Of a stretch of 64,000 bases of DNA, positions 9,988-19,746 are shown piece after piece. Source of the stretch: Chryseobacterium capnotolerans (GTDB lineage Bacteria > Bacteroidota > Bacteroidia > Flavobacteriales > Weeksellaceae); NCBI RefSeq assembly GCF_021278965.1, contig NZ_CP065589.1, positions 4,345,001 through 4,409,000 on the forward strand, given 5' to 3'. Position 1 is the stretch's first letter. Every line of letters starts with the position of its first letter. The notes beneath the pieces were generated by a model. That model made no database searches and was not told the DNA's origin. It saw only the letters and a list, made by a program, of their open reading frames with translations. The position numbers and the translations under genes are program-made.

Positions 9988-10464
9988 ATGAAAAACGCTA
10001 GTATTATAGGGCTAAAAGAAGTCGACTGCAAGAAAATCGCAGAAAAATTAAATACACTTTTAGCTAACTATTCTGTATTTTATCAGAATACAAGAGGTTC
10101 TCACTGGAACATTAAAGGAGATCAGTTTTTTACTCTTCATCCAAAGTTTGAAGAGCTTTACAATAGCTTAGTTTTAAAAATTGACGAAATTGCGGAGAGG
10201 ATTCTTACATTAGGTGCAACGCCTGCACACAACTACTCGGACTATTTAAAAGTAGCCACTATCAAAGAAAGCAAAGAAGTAACTGACGGAACGAAAAGTG
10301 TTGAACAAATTCTAAGCTCATTCAAAGTAGTGATTGACCTTCAGAGAGAACTTTTAGACATTACGGATAAGGCTGGTGATGAAGGTACCAACTCTCAGAT
10401 GAGCGACTACATCACTGAACAGGAGAAAGAAGTTTGGATGTACAATTCCTATTTAGGGAAATAA
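9988..10464 (+). CDS. dps: Dps-family ferritin-like DNA-binding/iron-storage protein
   Basis: The 158-aa product matches Dps in length and layout (four-helix bundle). The interdimer ferroxidase ligands are visible: SHWNIKGDQFFTLHPKFEELY (two His and downstream Glu residues) and DEIAERI. Dps dodecamers oxidise Fe(II) with hydrogen peroxide and store the iron, protecting DNA. The N-terminus is short with few Lys, so DNA binding is not assured. It has its own promoter and terminator. Confidence 0.93.
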   Translation: MKNASIIGLKEVDCKKIAEKLNTLLANYSVFYQNTRGSHWNIKGDQFFTLHPKFEELYNSLVLKIDEIAERILTLGATPAHNYSDYLKVATIKESKEVTDGTKSVEQILSSFKVVIDLQRELLDITDKAGDEGTNSQMSDYITEQEKEVWMYNSYLGK

Positions 10465-10491
10465 CAGATACAATCATCAAAATATTTCAAA

Positions 10492-10518
10492 AAAATCGCC
10501 TTACATTTAGGCGATTTT
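10492..10518 (+). terminator. Terminator after dps
   Basis: A 10-bp stem (10492-10501 with 10509-10518) has a 7-base loop and is followed by a T-rich run. Confidence 0.85.
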
Positions 10519-10530
10519 ATTTTTAATTTT

Positions 10531-10538
10531 TATATTTG
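10531..10538 (+). promoter_or_regulatory. -7 element of the pncB promoter
   Basis: TATATTTG is a perfect TAnnTTTG match 20 bases before the pncB ATG, directly after the dps terminator. Confidence 0.6.
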
Positions 10539-10557
10539 CGTTAAAATTACACATATT

Positions 10558-11736
10558 ATGAACGACGTAAGACTAAACTCTATTCTGGATAACGACTTCT
10601 ATAAAATAACCATGCAAAATGCTGTGGTAAAACTTTTTCCAAGTTCTATTGTAAAATATGAATTCATCAACAGAGGGAAGCATCATTTCCCGGAAGGTTT
10701 TGATGCAGCATTAAGAGAAGCTGTTAATAAAATGGCTGAACTGAAGCTTACCAAGGATGAAAAGAAATTCATGGCAAGAACATGTCCTTATATTGATCTT
10801 CCTTATCTGGATTTTCTGGAAGGATATCATTATGACCCATCTGAAGTAAAAATTCGTCAGGAAGGTGGAGATCTTTCAGTGACTGTTGAAGGACTTTGGT
10901 ACAGAACGATTCTCTGGGAGGTTCCTTTATTGGCGTTAATCAGTGAGCTGCATTATGAAATGAACCACATGGAAAGAGACTCAAATGAAGTGGTAATGAG
11001 TAAAACCCTTGAGAAAGCAGATTCTTTAGGCAGATTGGGGGTAACGTTTGCAGAATTTGGAACCAGAAGAAGGCATTCTTATAAGGTACAAAATCTCGTC
11101 ATGGAAGCTTTAACACAGAAAAAAGATTCTACCTTCATTGGAAGTTCTAATGTACATTTTGCTATGAAATATGGTGTAAAACCTATCGGAACCCATGCTC
11201 ATGAATGGTTTATGTTCCATGCAGCTGAATACGGTTTCAAAATGGCTAATGAACTGGCGTTGGAACATTGGGTGGATGTATACAGAGGAGACCTTGGAGT
11301 AGCCCTTTCTGATACTTATACGACAGATGTTTTCTTCCAGCAATTTGATAAGAAATTCGCAAAGCTTTTTGACGGCGTACGCCATGACAGTGGTGATGCT
11401 TTGGAATTTGCAGACAAAACCATTGCCCATTATCAGAAAAACGGCATCAATCCGATGTTTAAATATATTATTTTCTCTGACGCCTTAAATCTTGAAAAAG
11501 TAGAGGAAATTACGAATTACTGCAGAGGAAAAATAGGAATCTCTTTTGGAATAGGTACCAACCTTACTAATGATGTAGGATTAAAACCAATGAACATTGT
11601 GATGAAACTTATCGGAGTACAGGCTCCTAATAAAGAATGGATTCCAACGGTAAAACTTTCAGATGAACACGGGAAATACACTGGTGATCCAAAGATGATT
11701 GAGCTAGCTAAAGAGTTTTTAAGAATAAAAGATTAA
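10558..11736 (+). CDS. pncB: Nicotinate phosphoribosyltransferase
   Basis: The 392-aa enzyme makes nicotinate mononucleotide from nicotinate and PRPP with ATP (NAD salvage, Preiss-Handler route). Typical features are ILDNDFYKITMQNAV at the start, FGTRRRHSYKVQ near residue 170, GTHAHEWFMFHA with the autophosphorylated His near residue 220, and VRHDSGDALEFADK as the phosphate-binding part. Length matches the bacterial PncB family. It has its own promoter and terminator. Confidence 0.95.
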   Translation: MNDVRLNSILDNDFYKITMQNAVVKLFPSSIVKYEFINRGKHHFPEGFDAALREAVNKMAELKLTKDEKKFMARTCPYIDLPYLDFLEGYHYDPSEVKIRQEGGDLSVTVEGLWYRTILWEVPLLALISELHYEMNHMERDSNEVVMSKTLEKADSLGRLGVTFAEFGTRRRHSYKVQNLVMEALTQKKDSTFIGSSNVHFAMKYGVKPIGTHAHEWFMFHAAEYGFKMANELALEHWVDVYRGDLGVALSDTYTTDVFFQQFDKKFAKLFDGVRHDSGDALEFADKTIAHYQKNGINPMFKYIIFSDALNLEKVEEITNYCRGKIGISFGIGTNLTNDVGLKPMNIVMKLIGVQAPNKEWIPTVKLSDEHGKYTGDPKMIELAKEFLRIKD

Positions 11737-11764
11737 TATAACCTCATCAACAATATTAGAATAT

Positions 11765-11789
11765 AAAACCTCGTCATCATCGAGGTTTT
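11765..11789 (+). terminator. Terminator after pncB
   Basis: A 9-bp stem (11765-11773 with 11781-11789) has a 7-base loop and a T run. Confidence 0.85.
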
Positions 11790-11865
11790 TTGTATTCATC
11801 CATCATCTGTAATCTGATCACAGAAACTTATAAGCTTTTGTTATCTTTATCGAAACAAAAACAAT

Positions 11866-12336
11866 ATGATATCAAGAACATTAGTTATCACCTCCCTCCT
11901 CTTCTCAGTATATTTTACTGCTCAGGAAAAGAAAACAGAAAAACCGAAATTTAATCAGGAATTGGCCACTTCATTAGGGGCAGATCAATATGGCATGAAA
12001 CCTTATACTATTGTGATGCTAACAACCGGTACTGCAAAAATTGAAGATAAAGCCCAAATGGGTTCTTTAATGAAAGGACATATGGAAAATATTGGCAAAT
12101 TAGCCAATGAAGGAAAAATTGTGGTAGCAGGTCCTTTTTTGGAAAAGAATAAAGAGAATTACCGTGGAATGTTTATTTTCAATACAAAATCTAAGGAAGA
12201 AGCTGAACAATGGGTAAAGACTGATCCGGCAGTTCAGGCTGGAATTTTCAGTTATGAGATTTTCCCTTGGTATGGTTCTGCGGCCTTACCGCTATACCTG
12301 AAACATCATGATGAAATTTCAAAAGAAAATCCTTAA
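11866..12336 (+). CDS. Secreted YciI-like (YCII-related) protein
   Basis: A signal peptide ending near residue 20 (...SVYFTAQ) is followed by one YCII-related domain of ~90 aa: YTIVMLTTGTAKIED, GHMENIGKLANEGKIVVAGPFLE, GMFIFNTKSKEEAEQWVKTDPAVQAG and a final IFPWYG. Most YciI proteins are cytoplasmic dimers with a conserved His/Asp pair in the cleft; here the equivalent His is in KGHMENI. Exported variants are common in Flavobacteriia and their function is unknown. Confidence 0.8.
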   Translation: MISRTLVITSLLFSVYFTAQEKKTEKPKFNQELATSLGADQYGMKPYTIVMLTTGTAKIEDKAQMGSLMKGHMENIGKLANEGKIVVAGPFLEKNKENYRGMFIFNTKSKEEAEQWVKTDPAVQAGIFSYEIFPWYGSAALPLYLKHHDEISKENP

Positions 12337-12346
12337 AGAATAAAGT

Positions 12347-12370
12347 AAAATCCCTCAACTGAGGGATTTT
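12347..12370. terminator. Bidirectional terminator
   Basis: A 10-bp stem (12347-12356 with 12361-12370) has a 4-base loop and A and T runs on either side. It serves the YciI-like gene and the convergent peptide gene. Confidence 0.8.
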
Positions 12371-12376
12371 TTATTG

Positions 12377-12547
12377 TTAGTCGAAACAAATAAATGGTTT
12401 TCTCGGCGGATAGCAGCAATAAGGGTTGCTACAGAAAGTATAGCCTGCTGGGCAGCTTCCTCCATCTACTGGTACCAGGCATGCTGCTGCTGCCCCTCCT
12501 AAAACAGTTTTCAACTCTTGTCTGTCTAAATTTTTTAAATTTTTCAT
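12377..12547 (-). CDS. Double-glycine-leader, Cys-rich bacteriocin-like peptide (56 aa)
   Basis: This is a short ORF: ATG at 12545-12547, stop at 12377-12379, 56 residues. The leader MKNLKNLDRQELKTVLGG has the classic double-glycine form, with Leu and Glu-Leu at the expected positions before GG. The mature part begins AAAACLV and holds six Cys, including a CC pair, plus Gly/Pro/Tyr. Such leaders are normally cut by the C39 peptidase of a PCAT transporter, but none lies in the window. NCBI annotation of Chryseobacterium uses the name bacteriocin-like protein for similar peptides (from memory). Antimicrobial activity is not shown. Confidence 0.75.
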   Translation of the reverse strand: MKNLKNLDRQELKTVLGGAAAACLVPVDGGSCPAGYTFCSNPYCCYPPRKPFICFD

Positions 12548-12771
12548 AGTTATTTAGTTTAGTTTTAATTTCCTACTCTTTAAGATTTTCGGATTACTCT
12601 TTTTATTTCTCACTAATTAGAAATAAATATACAATTTATTTCCTTAAACAACTACATTTCAAATAACTATGATTAAATAAAAGAAATATTTTCATTATTT
12701 TAGTCTAATAAAAGGAAAAAACTTACAACCCAATTGTAAGAAAGTTACCATTAACAAAAAAAATTAATTCC

Positions 12772-13008
12772 ATGAAAAAAATGAACGTATCAAAACTTTC
12801 AAGAAATGAGCTGAAAGATGTATTCGGAGGATATTTACATCTACCAGAATGTCCCGGAGGCTGCCCTGGTGAAGGTATGATCAGATGCCCTGACGGCTCA
12901 ACGACTATGACTAATTTTATATGCATGGGTGGAAGATGCGAACCGGCAGCAAGGTGTAAGCCATTAGTTTTGGAACCCTTTCCGGATCCGATTACCTTCA
13001 CTCCATAA
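12772..13008 (+). CDS. Double-glycine-leader, Cys-rich bacteriocin-like peptide (78 aa)
   Basis: The leader MKKMNVSKLSRNELKDVFGG parallels that of the divergent peptide at 12.4-12.5 kb (Leu, Glu-Leu, hydrophobic, GG). The ~58-residue core is Gly/Pro-rich with six Cys in a CPGGC...C...C...C...C pattern and ends FPDPITFTP. Only the leader resembles the neighbour; the cores differ. The 224 bases between the two divergent starts are AT-rich. A terminator follows. Processing by a double-Gly peptidase/exporter elsewhere in the genome is inferred. Confidence 0.75.
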   Translation: MKKMNVSKLSRNELKDVFGGYLHLPECPGGCPGEGMIRCPDGSTTMTNFICMGGRCEPAARCKPLVLEPFPDPITFTP

Positions 13009-13025
13009 CCTGATCGATAAGAAAT

Positions 13026-13048
13026 AAAGTGAGCTTCCTGCTCACTTT
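13026..13048 (+). terminator. Terminator after the 78-aa peptide gene
   Basis: A 9-bp stem (13026-13034 with 13040-13048) has a 5-base loop and a T run. Confidence 0.8.
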
Positions 13049-13137
13049 TTGATTACTAAAAAATCATTCTACTGGTTCCCAAAACACAGTACCGCTCATC
13101 ACAGGTTTTTATTATCTTTAAACAAACAAAACCCGCC

Positions 13138-13892
13138 ATGAAAACCATTGAAGAAGTTCTGAAAAAACTCGATGAAATTATCATCTGGTGCAAAGAGAAT
13201 AAAAGCCCTGCCGGATATTTTGCCTGCACTTACCGCATTATGACAGCACAGGTTTTAAAAGGAATTCAACAAAAGAAGTTTGAGGATAATCCCAGAATGG
13301 TTCTGCTTGATTTAGCTTTTGCAGAGCGGTATCTTACAGCATGGGAAAACTACAGCAATGGTAAAAAATGTACCAACTCCTGGTATATTGCTTTCGAAGC
13401 TAACAAGAATAAAGACCTTCTGATATTACAGCATATTTTTCTGGGAATGAATGCTCATATCAATCTGGATCTGGGCATTTCTGCCGCCTCTATTATGCCG
13501 TACCGAAAAATAAATCCCTTAAAAAGGACTTTGAAAAAATCAATTCTGTTATTGCTTCCATTAATCAGAAAGTTCAGGATTCTCTGAACAAAATATGTTA
13601 TCCCGTCAACCTCATCGATCAACTGTCTAATGGTAAAGACAATGCTGTATTGGATTTCGCTATATCCAAAGCCAGAGATACTTCTTGGGCTACTGCTGTT
13701 ATTGCTTCAAACACTCCTAATTTCCTAAAGGAGTCAGTGATCAATATTGTAGATTATGCTGCTGCTAAAGTTGCTACCCAAATCTTGAATCCAAAGATCC
13801 TTACTCCTACTCTATTTAAAGAACTGAAGAAATGTGAAAGCAGTGATATTTTGAAGAATATTGAAATACTAGAATCAACGAAAACGATTTAA
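13138..13892 (+). CDS. DUF5995-like hypothetical protein, one frame break
   Basis: Two frames together give one ~250-aa protein. The first runs from the ATG at 13138 to about 13499; the second continues from 13500 to the stop at 13892 with a perfectly protein-like sequence (KKDFEKINSVIASI directly after the break). Adding one C to CC at 13498-13499 restores a single frame. The first half contains AERYLTAWENY, WYIAFEA and FLGMNAHINLDLGISAA, and the second RDTSWATAVIAS; these match my memory of the DUF5995 family, all-helical proteins of unknown function. A near-promoter TATCTTTA lies ~20 bases before the ATG. Confidence 0.65.
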
Positions 13893-13905
13893 GGTCAATA
13901 CAAAA

Positions 13906-13936
13906 AGGCCGGAATCTTCCTCACGGATCCCGGCCT
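13906..13936. terminator. Bidirectional terminator
   Basis: A GC-rich stem (AGGCCGG at 13906-13912 with CCGGCCT at 13930-13936, with further pairing inside) lies between the convergent DUF5995-like gene and the RND pump gene. Confidence 0.65.
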
Positions 13937-13959
13937 CATAATGAACAAATAAAAAGAAA

Positions 13960-16900
13960 CTACATTGTTTCCTTATGCTTTTTACGATAAGCATAATAGA
14001 ACACAATTGGTAATATGGTAAATGATAACAGCATGCAGATAATCAATCCGCCTACAATCATAATTGCTAAAGGTTTTTGAATTTCAGAACCCATTCCGTT
14101 GGACATTGCTGCCGGAAGAAGACCCATGGACCCCATCAATGCAATCATCACTACCGGACGAATTCTGCTTTTTACTCCTTCTGAAATAGATTCTTTAAGG
14201 GACATTCTGTTCTGAAGATTTTCTTTCATCACTCCAATCAGAACAATACCATCAATCGTAGCTACACCAAAAAGGATAATAAACCCGATCCCTGCTGAGA
14301 TTCCAAAGATGGTTCCCGTAAACCATAGAGATAAAAATCCACCAATGAATGCAAAGGCTAAGGTAATGGAAGAGATCAGCGTATCTTTTACATTTCCGAA
14401 GTTGAAATATAAAAGCATCAGAATAAGCACCAGCGAAATAGGAACTACCATCGCCAATTGCTTTGCTGCTCTTTCTTTACTTTCAAATTCACCAGCCCAT
14501 GTCATTTTATGATTCTTAGGAAGCTTTACTTCTTTGTCTACTTTTTCTTTTGCTTCTTTAATGGTACTTCCCAGGTCTCTACCTTCTATATTAAATCCTA
14601 CCCCAATATATCTGCTATTTCCTTCACGGTAAATAAATGATGGTCCGGTATGATAATCAATGGTGGCAATCTCCTTCAATGGTACTTTCTTATTATCCTG
14701 AGTCGGGATCAGAATATTCCCCATTTTTTCCGGAGTGTCACGATATTCTTTTTCGAACCTGAGCATCACATCAAACATTCTTTCCTCTTCGTAGAACTTG
14801 GTAGCAGCCTGTCCTCCGATTGTCATTTCAATTACCGTCTGGGCATCTGCTGTAGACACTCCATATTTTGCCATTTTAGAATCATGAAGCTGTATTCTGA
14901 GCTCCGGAAGCCCGATATTTTTGAAGACATTCACGTCTGAAATTCCCGGAACAGTTCTGATGGAATTGGCGGCCTGATTGGCATAATTTTCAAGTTGAAA
15001 TAAATCATTCCCGAATATTTTAATCACCAATGGTGCTTTCACTCCTGCCACATATTCTTCCACATTATCCTGAATCGGCTGACTGAATCCAAAATTAATT
15101 CCCGGATATTTTTCAAGAGCAACTCTCATTTCTTCAAGGAGCTCATCTTTGGATATTTTTTTCTTCCATTCATTTTCCGGTTTCAGCTGGATATTAAATT
15201 CAATATTAAAGAACCCGGTAGGATCTGTTCCGTCATTCGGACGGCCCGTTTGGGTCATTACAAATTTCACTTCATCATACTTCATGAGAATCTCTTTCAT
15301 TTCTTTGGTCAAACGTACAGATTCATCCAGATTCACACTATTCGGAAGAGTGGCACGTACATAAATAGCTCCTTCATTCAGCTTGGGTAAGAACTCTGAA
15401 CCGTAGTTTGAAAATCTCCATCCACAAAGTGCAAGCAAAGCAACAAATCCAACTATAAATCCTTTTTTATAACGAACACTGAATTCATAAATTCTATAAA
15501 TGTTCACCCTGAAGAATCTTGAAATAAAGTTTTCTTTTTCCTCAATATTTTTAGTTAATAAAAGCTTACACATGGCCGGAACATACGTCAAACTCAGGAT
15601 CAGTGAACCTAGCAGCGCATATCCCAGTGTAAATGCTAAAGGTGAGAACATTTTTCCTTCCACTTTCTGGAAAGAGAAAATAGGCATCAAAGCTACAATC
15701 AGTATTAATAGGGCAAAGAAAATATAGCTTGCCACACTTCCTGCGCTTTTTTTGATGATTCCAAGTTTGGAAATTTTATTAAATCTTCGAAGTCCAATCT
15801 TTTTGCCTTCAGCTCAAGGGCAACAAATACATGCTCAACGATGACGAGCGTTCCTTCCAGAAGCAATCCGAAATCCAGTGCTCCCATGGAGATCAGGTTG
15901 GCCGGAAGTCCCTGAATTTTCAGCATAATAATGGCAAAAAGGAAAGCCAGCGGAATCACTGATGCCACAATAAATGTTGTTCGCCAGTTATAAAGGAAAA
16001 TAAATACAATGATGGAAACCAAAAGAACTCCTTCAATCAGGTTTTTAGAAACCGTATGAACTGTTGTATTGACTAATTCTGTACGGTCAATGATCGGAAC
16101 AATCTGAACATCTCCCGGTAATTCACCACCATTTAACTGTTCTATTCTGTCTTTAAGCCTTGCTATTACTTCACTTGGGTTTTCTCCACGAAGCATGATG
16201 ACAATTCCTTCTACAACATCATTTTCTTTATTATATCCTACCTGTCCCAATCTTGGCTTTGCAGAAACTTTAACTTCAGCAACATGTTTTACCAGAATAG
16301 GGGTAGAACCTTTTACTTCAATCTGAATATTTTCAATATCCTCCTTCTTTTCCAAAAGACCAATCCCCCGCACTACATACGCCTGATCTCCTTTTGCTAC
16401 AACATCTCCACCTACATTAATATTACTCTTCGAAACTGCTTCATACACGTCCAGGGGGGAAAGGTCGTAATTGTGTAATTCCGTAGGATTAATTTTTATT
16501 TCATATGTTTTTTCTTCACCTCCAAAGCTTACCACATCAGCAACTCCGGGAACAGCAAGCAATTCTCTTTCAACCACCCAATCCTGAATCGCCGTCACTT
16601 CTTTTATTGGTAATTTACTCTTGATGATATAACGGTAAATCTCACCGGTAGCTCCTGATGGAGGTTCAATACTATATTCTGCTCCGGCAGGAAGGTTTAC
16701 ATTTCCCAGTTTATTGGAGGCATATTGCTGTGCATAAAAATCATTGACATGATCATCAAAAATCACAGTAACCACTGATAATCCGAAAAGAGAAATAGAT
16801 CGTACCGAAGTTTTATTCGGAATAGCATTCATCTCTTTTGAGATCGGCAATGTGACAAACTTTTCTATTTCCTCTGCACTTCTTCCCGGCCATTGGGTAA

Positions 16901-17057
16901 TTACCCTTACCCTAGTATTGGTAACATCCGGAAATGCCTCAATGGGAGTGTGTATATAAGAATAGATTCCTCCAAGCAATAACATGAAAGTTCCTAAAAG
17001 AACAATCAGTGAGTTTTTTAAAGAGAAGGAAACTATATTCTGTACAAATTTTCGCAT
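13960..17057 (-). CDS. Heavy-metal efflux RND pump (CusA/CzcA family), one frame break
   Basis: The two frames (N-terminal from 17057, C-terminal to 13960) form one ~1030-aa pump. They join at about 15780-15790, where adding one A to AAA at 15781-15783 gives a continuous EDFNKISKLGIIKKS. Visible features are the first helix and HTPIEAFPDVTN, TQWPGRSAEEIEKFVTLPI, the GALDFGLLLEGTLVIVEH helix with the proton-relay acidic residues, FLPKLNEGAIYVRATLP, and the last six-helix bundle (FIGGFLSLWFTGTIFG). It overlaps the adaptor gene by one base (TAATG). The CusA/CzcA class exports mono- or divalent metal ions across both membranes; Cu/Ag versus Zn/Co/Cd cannot be decided here. Confidence 0.88.
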
Positions 17058-18171
17058 TACTTCTTAGTAGTATTTAATTGGTTTTTCAGGTTCTCATAAA
17101 TTAACAATCCATTGGAAGCAATTACGTTTTCACCTTGTTTTAAGTTTCCTTCTACATAGATATACTGACTGTTTGAAGCAATCTCTGTTACAGGTCTTAT
17201 TTCCAGTTCACAATCCTTTTTATATACTACTACATAACTCTGGTTATTATCAAAGATCAAAGCCTTCGCAGGAATTGCCAACGCCGTTTTATTTTGTGAA
17301 TTAACAGGTAAAACAACATCTGCGGACATTCCCGGTCTTAGTTTCATTCCGTTATTATCCATGATAATCTTAGCTTTCAGTACTCTTTCATTTTCGTTAA
17401 AAACCTGAGAAATATTATTGATCTTTCCGGGAAAACTGTCATCAGGATAAGCCAAAGTTTTCACAACTACAGGCTGATCTACATAAACATGTCTCATGTT
17501 GGTAGCATATACATTTGCCATCACCCATACTTTATCCAGATTGGAAATCGTAAAAAGCTGGTCGCCACCAGCTGTTACCGGCATTCCTTTGGAAATATTC
17601 TTGTTGATGACATATCCGTCGGCAGGCGCTTTAATTTGAAGAGTACTTCCGCCCGCAGAATACAATTGCATATTCTTTTGGGTCTTAGAAATATTGGATT
17701 GTAAAATCGTTACTTCTGCTCTTGCTTCCTGAAGATCTTTCTGAGAGGCAATATCATCTTTATACATGGCTTCCACTGAGGACAGTTTTCGTTTAGCAAC
17801 TGCAAGCTGAGCCTGTAATGTTTGGGTATCATCCTGCATTTCGTTAACCGCTGTACTCTTTACAGAAGCCAGAACCTGTCCTTTTTTACATAATCTCCAA
17901 GTGAAAAATAAGTATCGGTAACCACTCCATCCACAAGGCTTACAAAAGGAACTGTTTTATCAGAATTGCTTTCCACTTCTCCGGTAAGGGTGATGCTTTC
18001 TTCAATGGGAAGCATTTCTGCTTTAGCCAGTTTAATATCTTTTTTGAGTTCTTGGCTGATACAATAAGTTTTCTCAGCTTCATTAGCAGGCTTATCATCT
18101 TTACAGCTTGTAAGTATTACCAGTGCGGATGCATAAATTGCTGCGATATATTTGGTAGTGTTCATTTTCAT
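17057..18171 (-). CDS. RND efflux membrane-fusion (adaptor) lipoprotein, one frame break
   Basis: Two frames join at the T run 17882-17887. With seven instead of six T the protein reads LGDYVKKGQVLASVKSTAV, the exact lipoyl/barrel-sandwich motif, so the break is very likely a missing base. The product is ~370 aa: a lipoprotein signal (lipid Cys after ALVILTS), barrel-sandwich half, alpha-hairpin (QLAVAKRKLSSVEAMYKDDIASQKDLQEA), second half with GYVINKNISKGMPVTAG, then the beta-barrel (VWVMANVY) and membrane-proximal domains. It bridges the RND pump and the TolC-like channel. It lies 42 bases after the channel gene and is coupled to the pump gene. Confidence 0.88.
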
Positions 18172-18213
18172 AAATAGATGTTCATATATTTTAAGACTAT
18201 GCTGAATGGGTAT

Positions 18214-19488
18214 CTATAAATCCTGCCCTACAACATATTGCAGGTTCTCGTAGTATTGGTTAAGCTCTTTTTTAGTATCCAGAATAATCATTTTATTGCT
18301 GATATAGGTATCCAGAAAATCCATATACTCCAGCATACTGATATTCCTTAACCTAAAGTTCTTTTCATGACTCACCAATAAACCATCCAGCGTGGATTCG
18401 TAAGTATCATCAATTTCCTCGGAGACCTGTTGGGTACGGATATAGTTCCTGAAAACGGAAACAATTTCATTCTCAGATTTCAACTGATTTTTCCGGGTTT
18501 CATTTTTGCTCTTTTCAATTTCAAGCCTGGCTTCCTGAATATTTCCTTTATTCCTGTCGAAGATGGGAAGGTCAACAGAAACTCCCAATCCAATAAAATC
18601 TTTCATGATATTTCCGCCACGATCATAGCCAATGGAGACTGCTACATCAGGAGTTTTCATCGCATTTTGAATTTCCAGATTCTTGGCGGCATGTTTCTCT
18701 TTATTTTTAGAGATCAGGATATCCGGACGGTTTTCTTTTGCTTTTTCCATCCACTGCGTCAGTTCTATTTCTGAGAGCTGTTTTTCCGGCATGGTAAAGG
18801 GATCTGCAATAACAAGATAAGAGTGAGACGGAATCATCAATAAGGCCTTTAACTCTGCCTGCTGGTCTTCAATTTCCTGCTTCAATGACACAAGCTTTTT
18901 CTTGAATTCAATTTCCTGAGCCTTCAAACGAATATATTCAGCCTTACTGATATTCCCCAAGGTTAATTGATTATTATAGGATCTTGTTAATTTTTCGATA
19001 GAAGCAATTTGTCCTTGATAAATCTTCTGCTGTTCCTGATTATATTGGATTTCAGTAATCGAATTCCTTAAAGTCTTTTTGAGCTCACGCAATACTTCCT
19101 GTAATTCATATTTTTCGCCCTCTACTTCTATTTTTTGCAGCTCGATATTTTTTCTTCTCTTTCCTGCGGTTTGAATTACCTGTTCTATTTCAGCAGAAAT
19201 CTGGGTATTCTTCCCCCAGTTTCCAATCAGTGCAGGCTGCTCTTCAATATCATAAGTCCTCCAGAGGTTGACTTCACTGATGCTTAGTTTAGGATTAGGC
19301 CAGTATTTAGCCTGAAGTGCTCTTGCCTCGGCCTGAGAAATTTCTAATTTTTGAGCAATAAGATCAAGGTTATTGGCAAGAAAAATGGTTTCAGCTTCCT
19401 TTCTGCCGATCTTCAGAGTATCTGAAACCTGGGCTGAAAAGAAACTGAAACAATGAATATAAAATAGGGTAAAAAAAATCTTCTTCAA
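18214..19488 (-). CDS. TolC-like outer-membrane efflux channel (CusC/CzcC family)
   Basis: The 424-aa product has a signal peptide ending ...SFFSAQ and two OEP repeats. The first includes NLDLIAQKLEISQAEARALQAKYWPNPKLSIS and the second MKTPDVAVSIGYDRGG...VSVDLPIFDRNKGNI, each with the long coiled-coil hairpins of the TolC tunnel. It is the first gene of the channel-adaptor-pump operon and lies 256 bases downstream of the sensor kinase gene, across an intergenic repeat. Confidence 0.85.
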   Translation of the reverse strand: MKKIFFTLFYIHCFSFFSAQVSDTLKIGRKEAETIFLANNLDLIAQKLEISQAEARALQAKYWPNPKLSISEVNLWRTYDIEEQPALIGNWGKNTQISAEIEQVIQTAGKRRKNIELQKIEVEGEKYELQEVLRELKKTLRNSITEIQYNQEQQKIYQGQIASIEKLTRSYNNQLTLGNISKAEYIRLKAQEIEFKKKLVSLKQEIEDQQAELKALLMIPSHSYLVIADPFTMPEKQLSEIELTQWMEKAKENRPDILISKNKEKHAAKNLEIQNAMKTPDVAVSIGYDRGGNIMKDFIGLGVSVDLPIFDRNKGNIQEARLEIEKSKNETRKNQLKSENEIVSVFRNYIRTQQVSEEIDDTYESTLDGLLVSHEKNFRLRNISMLEYMDFLDTYISNKMIILDTKKELNQYYENLQYVVGQDL

Positions 19489-19618
19489 GGTCTCTTATTT
19501 TAAGACCACAAAGCTATCCGTCTAATATTAGAGCCAATTTCGAATGAAATTAAAATTCAATTAGGCCAACATTAGAGTTTGATTAGAATAGGTTGGGATT
19601 TGCTTATGATTCTCGTAG

Positions 19619-19746
19619 ATCATGGAGATTACGCAGATCTTTTTTAACACAAATTGCACAAATACTTTTCACAAATGACACAATTATATTTCGTAAAAAA
19701 CTTATCCATAAACATCTGTGAAAATCTGAGAAATCTGCGGGAAATT
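19619..19746. repeat. Probable dispersed intergenic repeat
   Basis: A non-coding stretch between kinase and channel genes has imperfectly complementary ends (GATTACGCAGATC near 19626 and AAATCTGCGGG near 19731) and internal CACAAATTGCACAAAT / TTCACAAATGACACAA words, then ATCTGTGAAAATCTG. From memory, elements built from these words recur between genes in Chryseobacterium and relatives. Only one copy is in the window. Confidence 0.4.

Noticed and set aside
13138..13892. Two separate small genes
   Set aside because: The second frame continues seamlessly upstream of its first ATG to the end of the first; one added C gives a single DUF5995-like protein.
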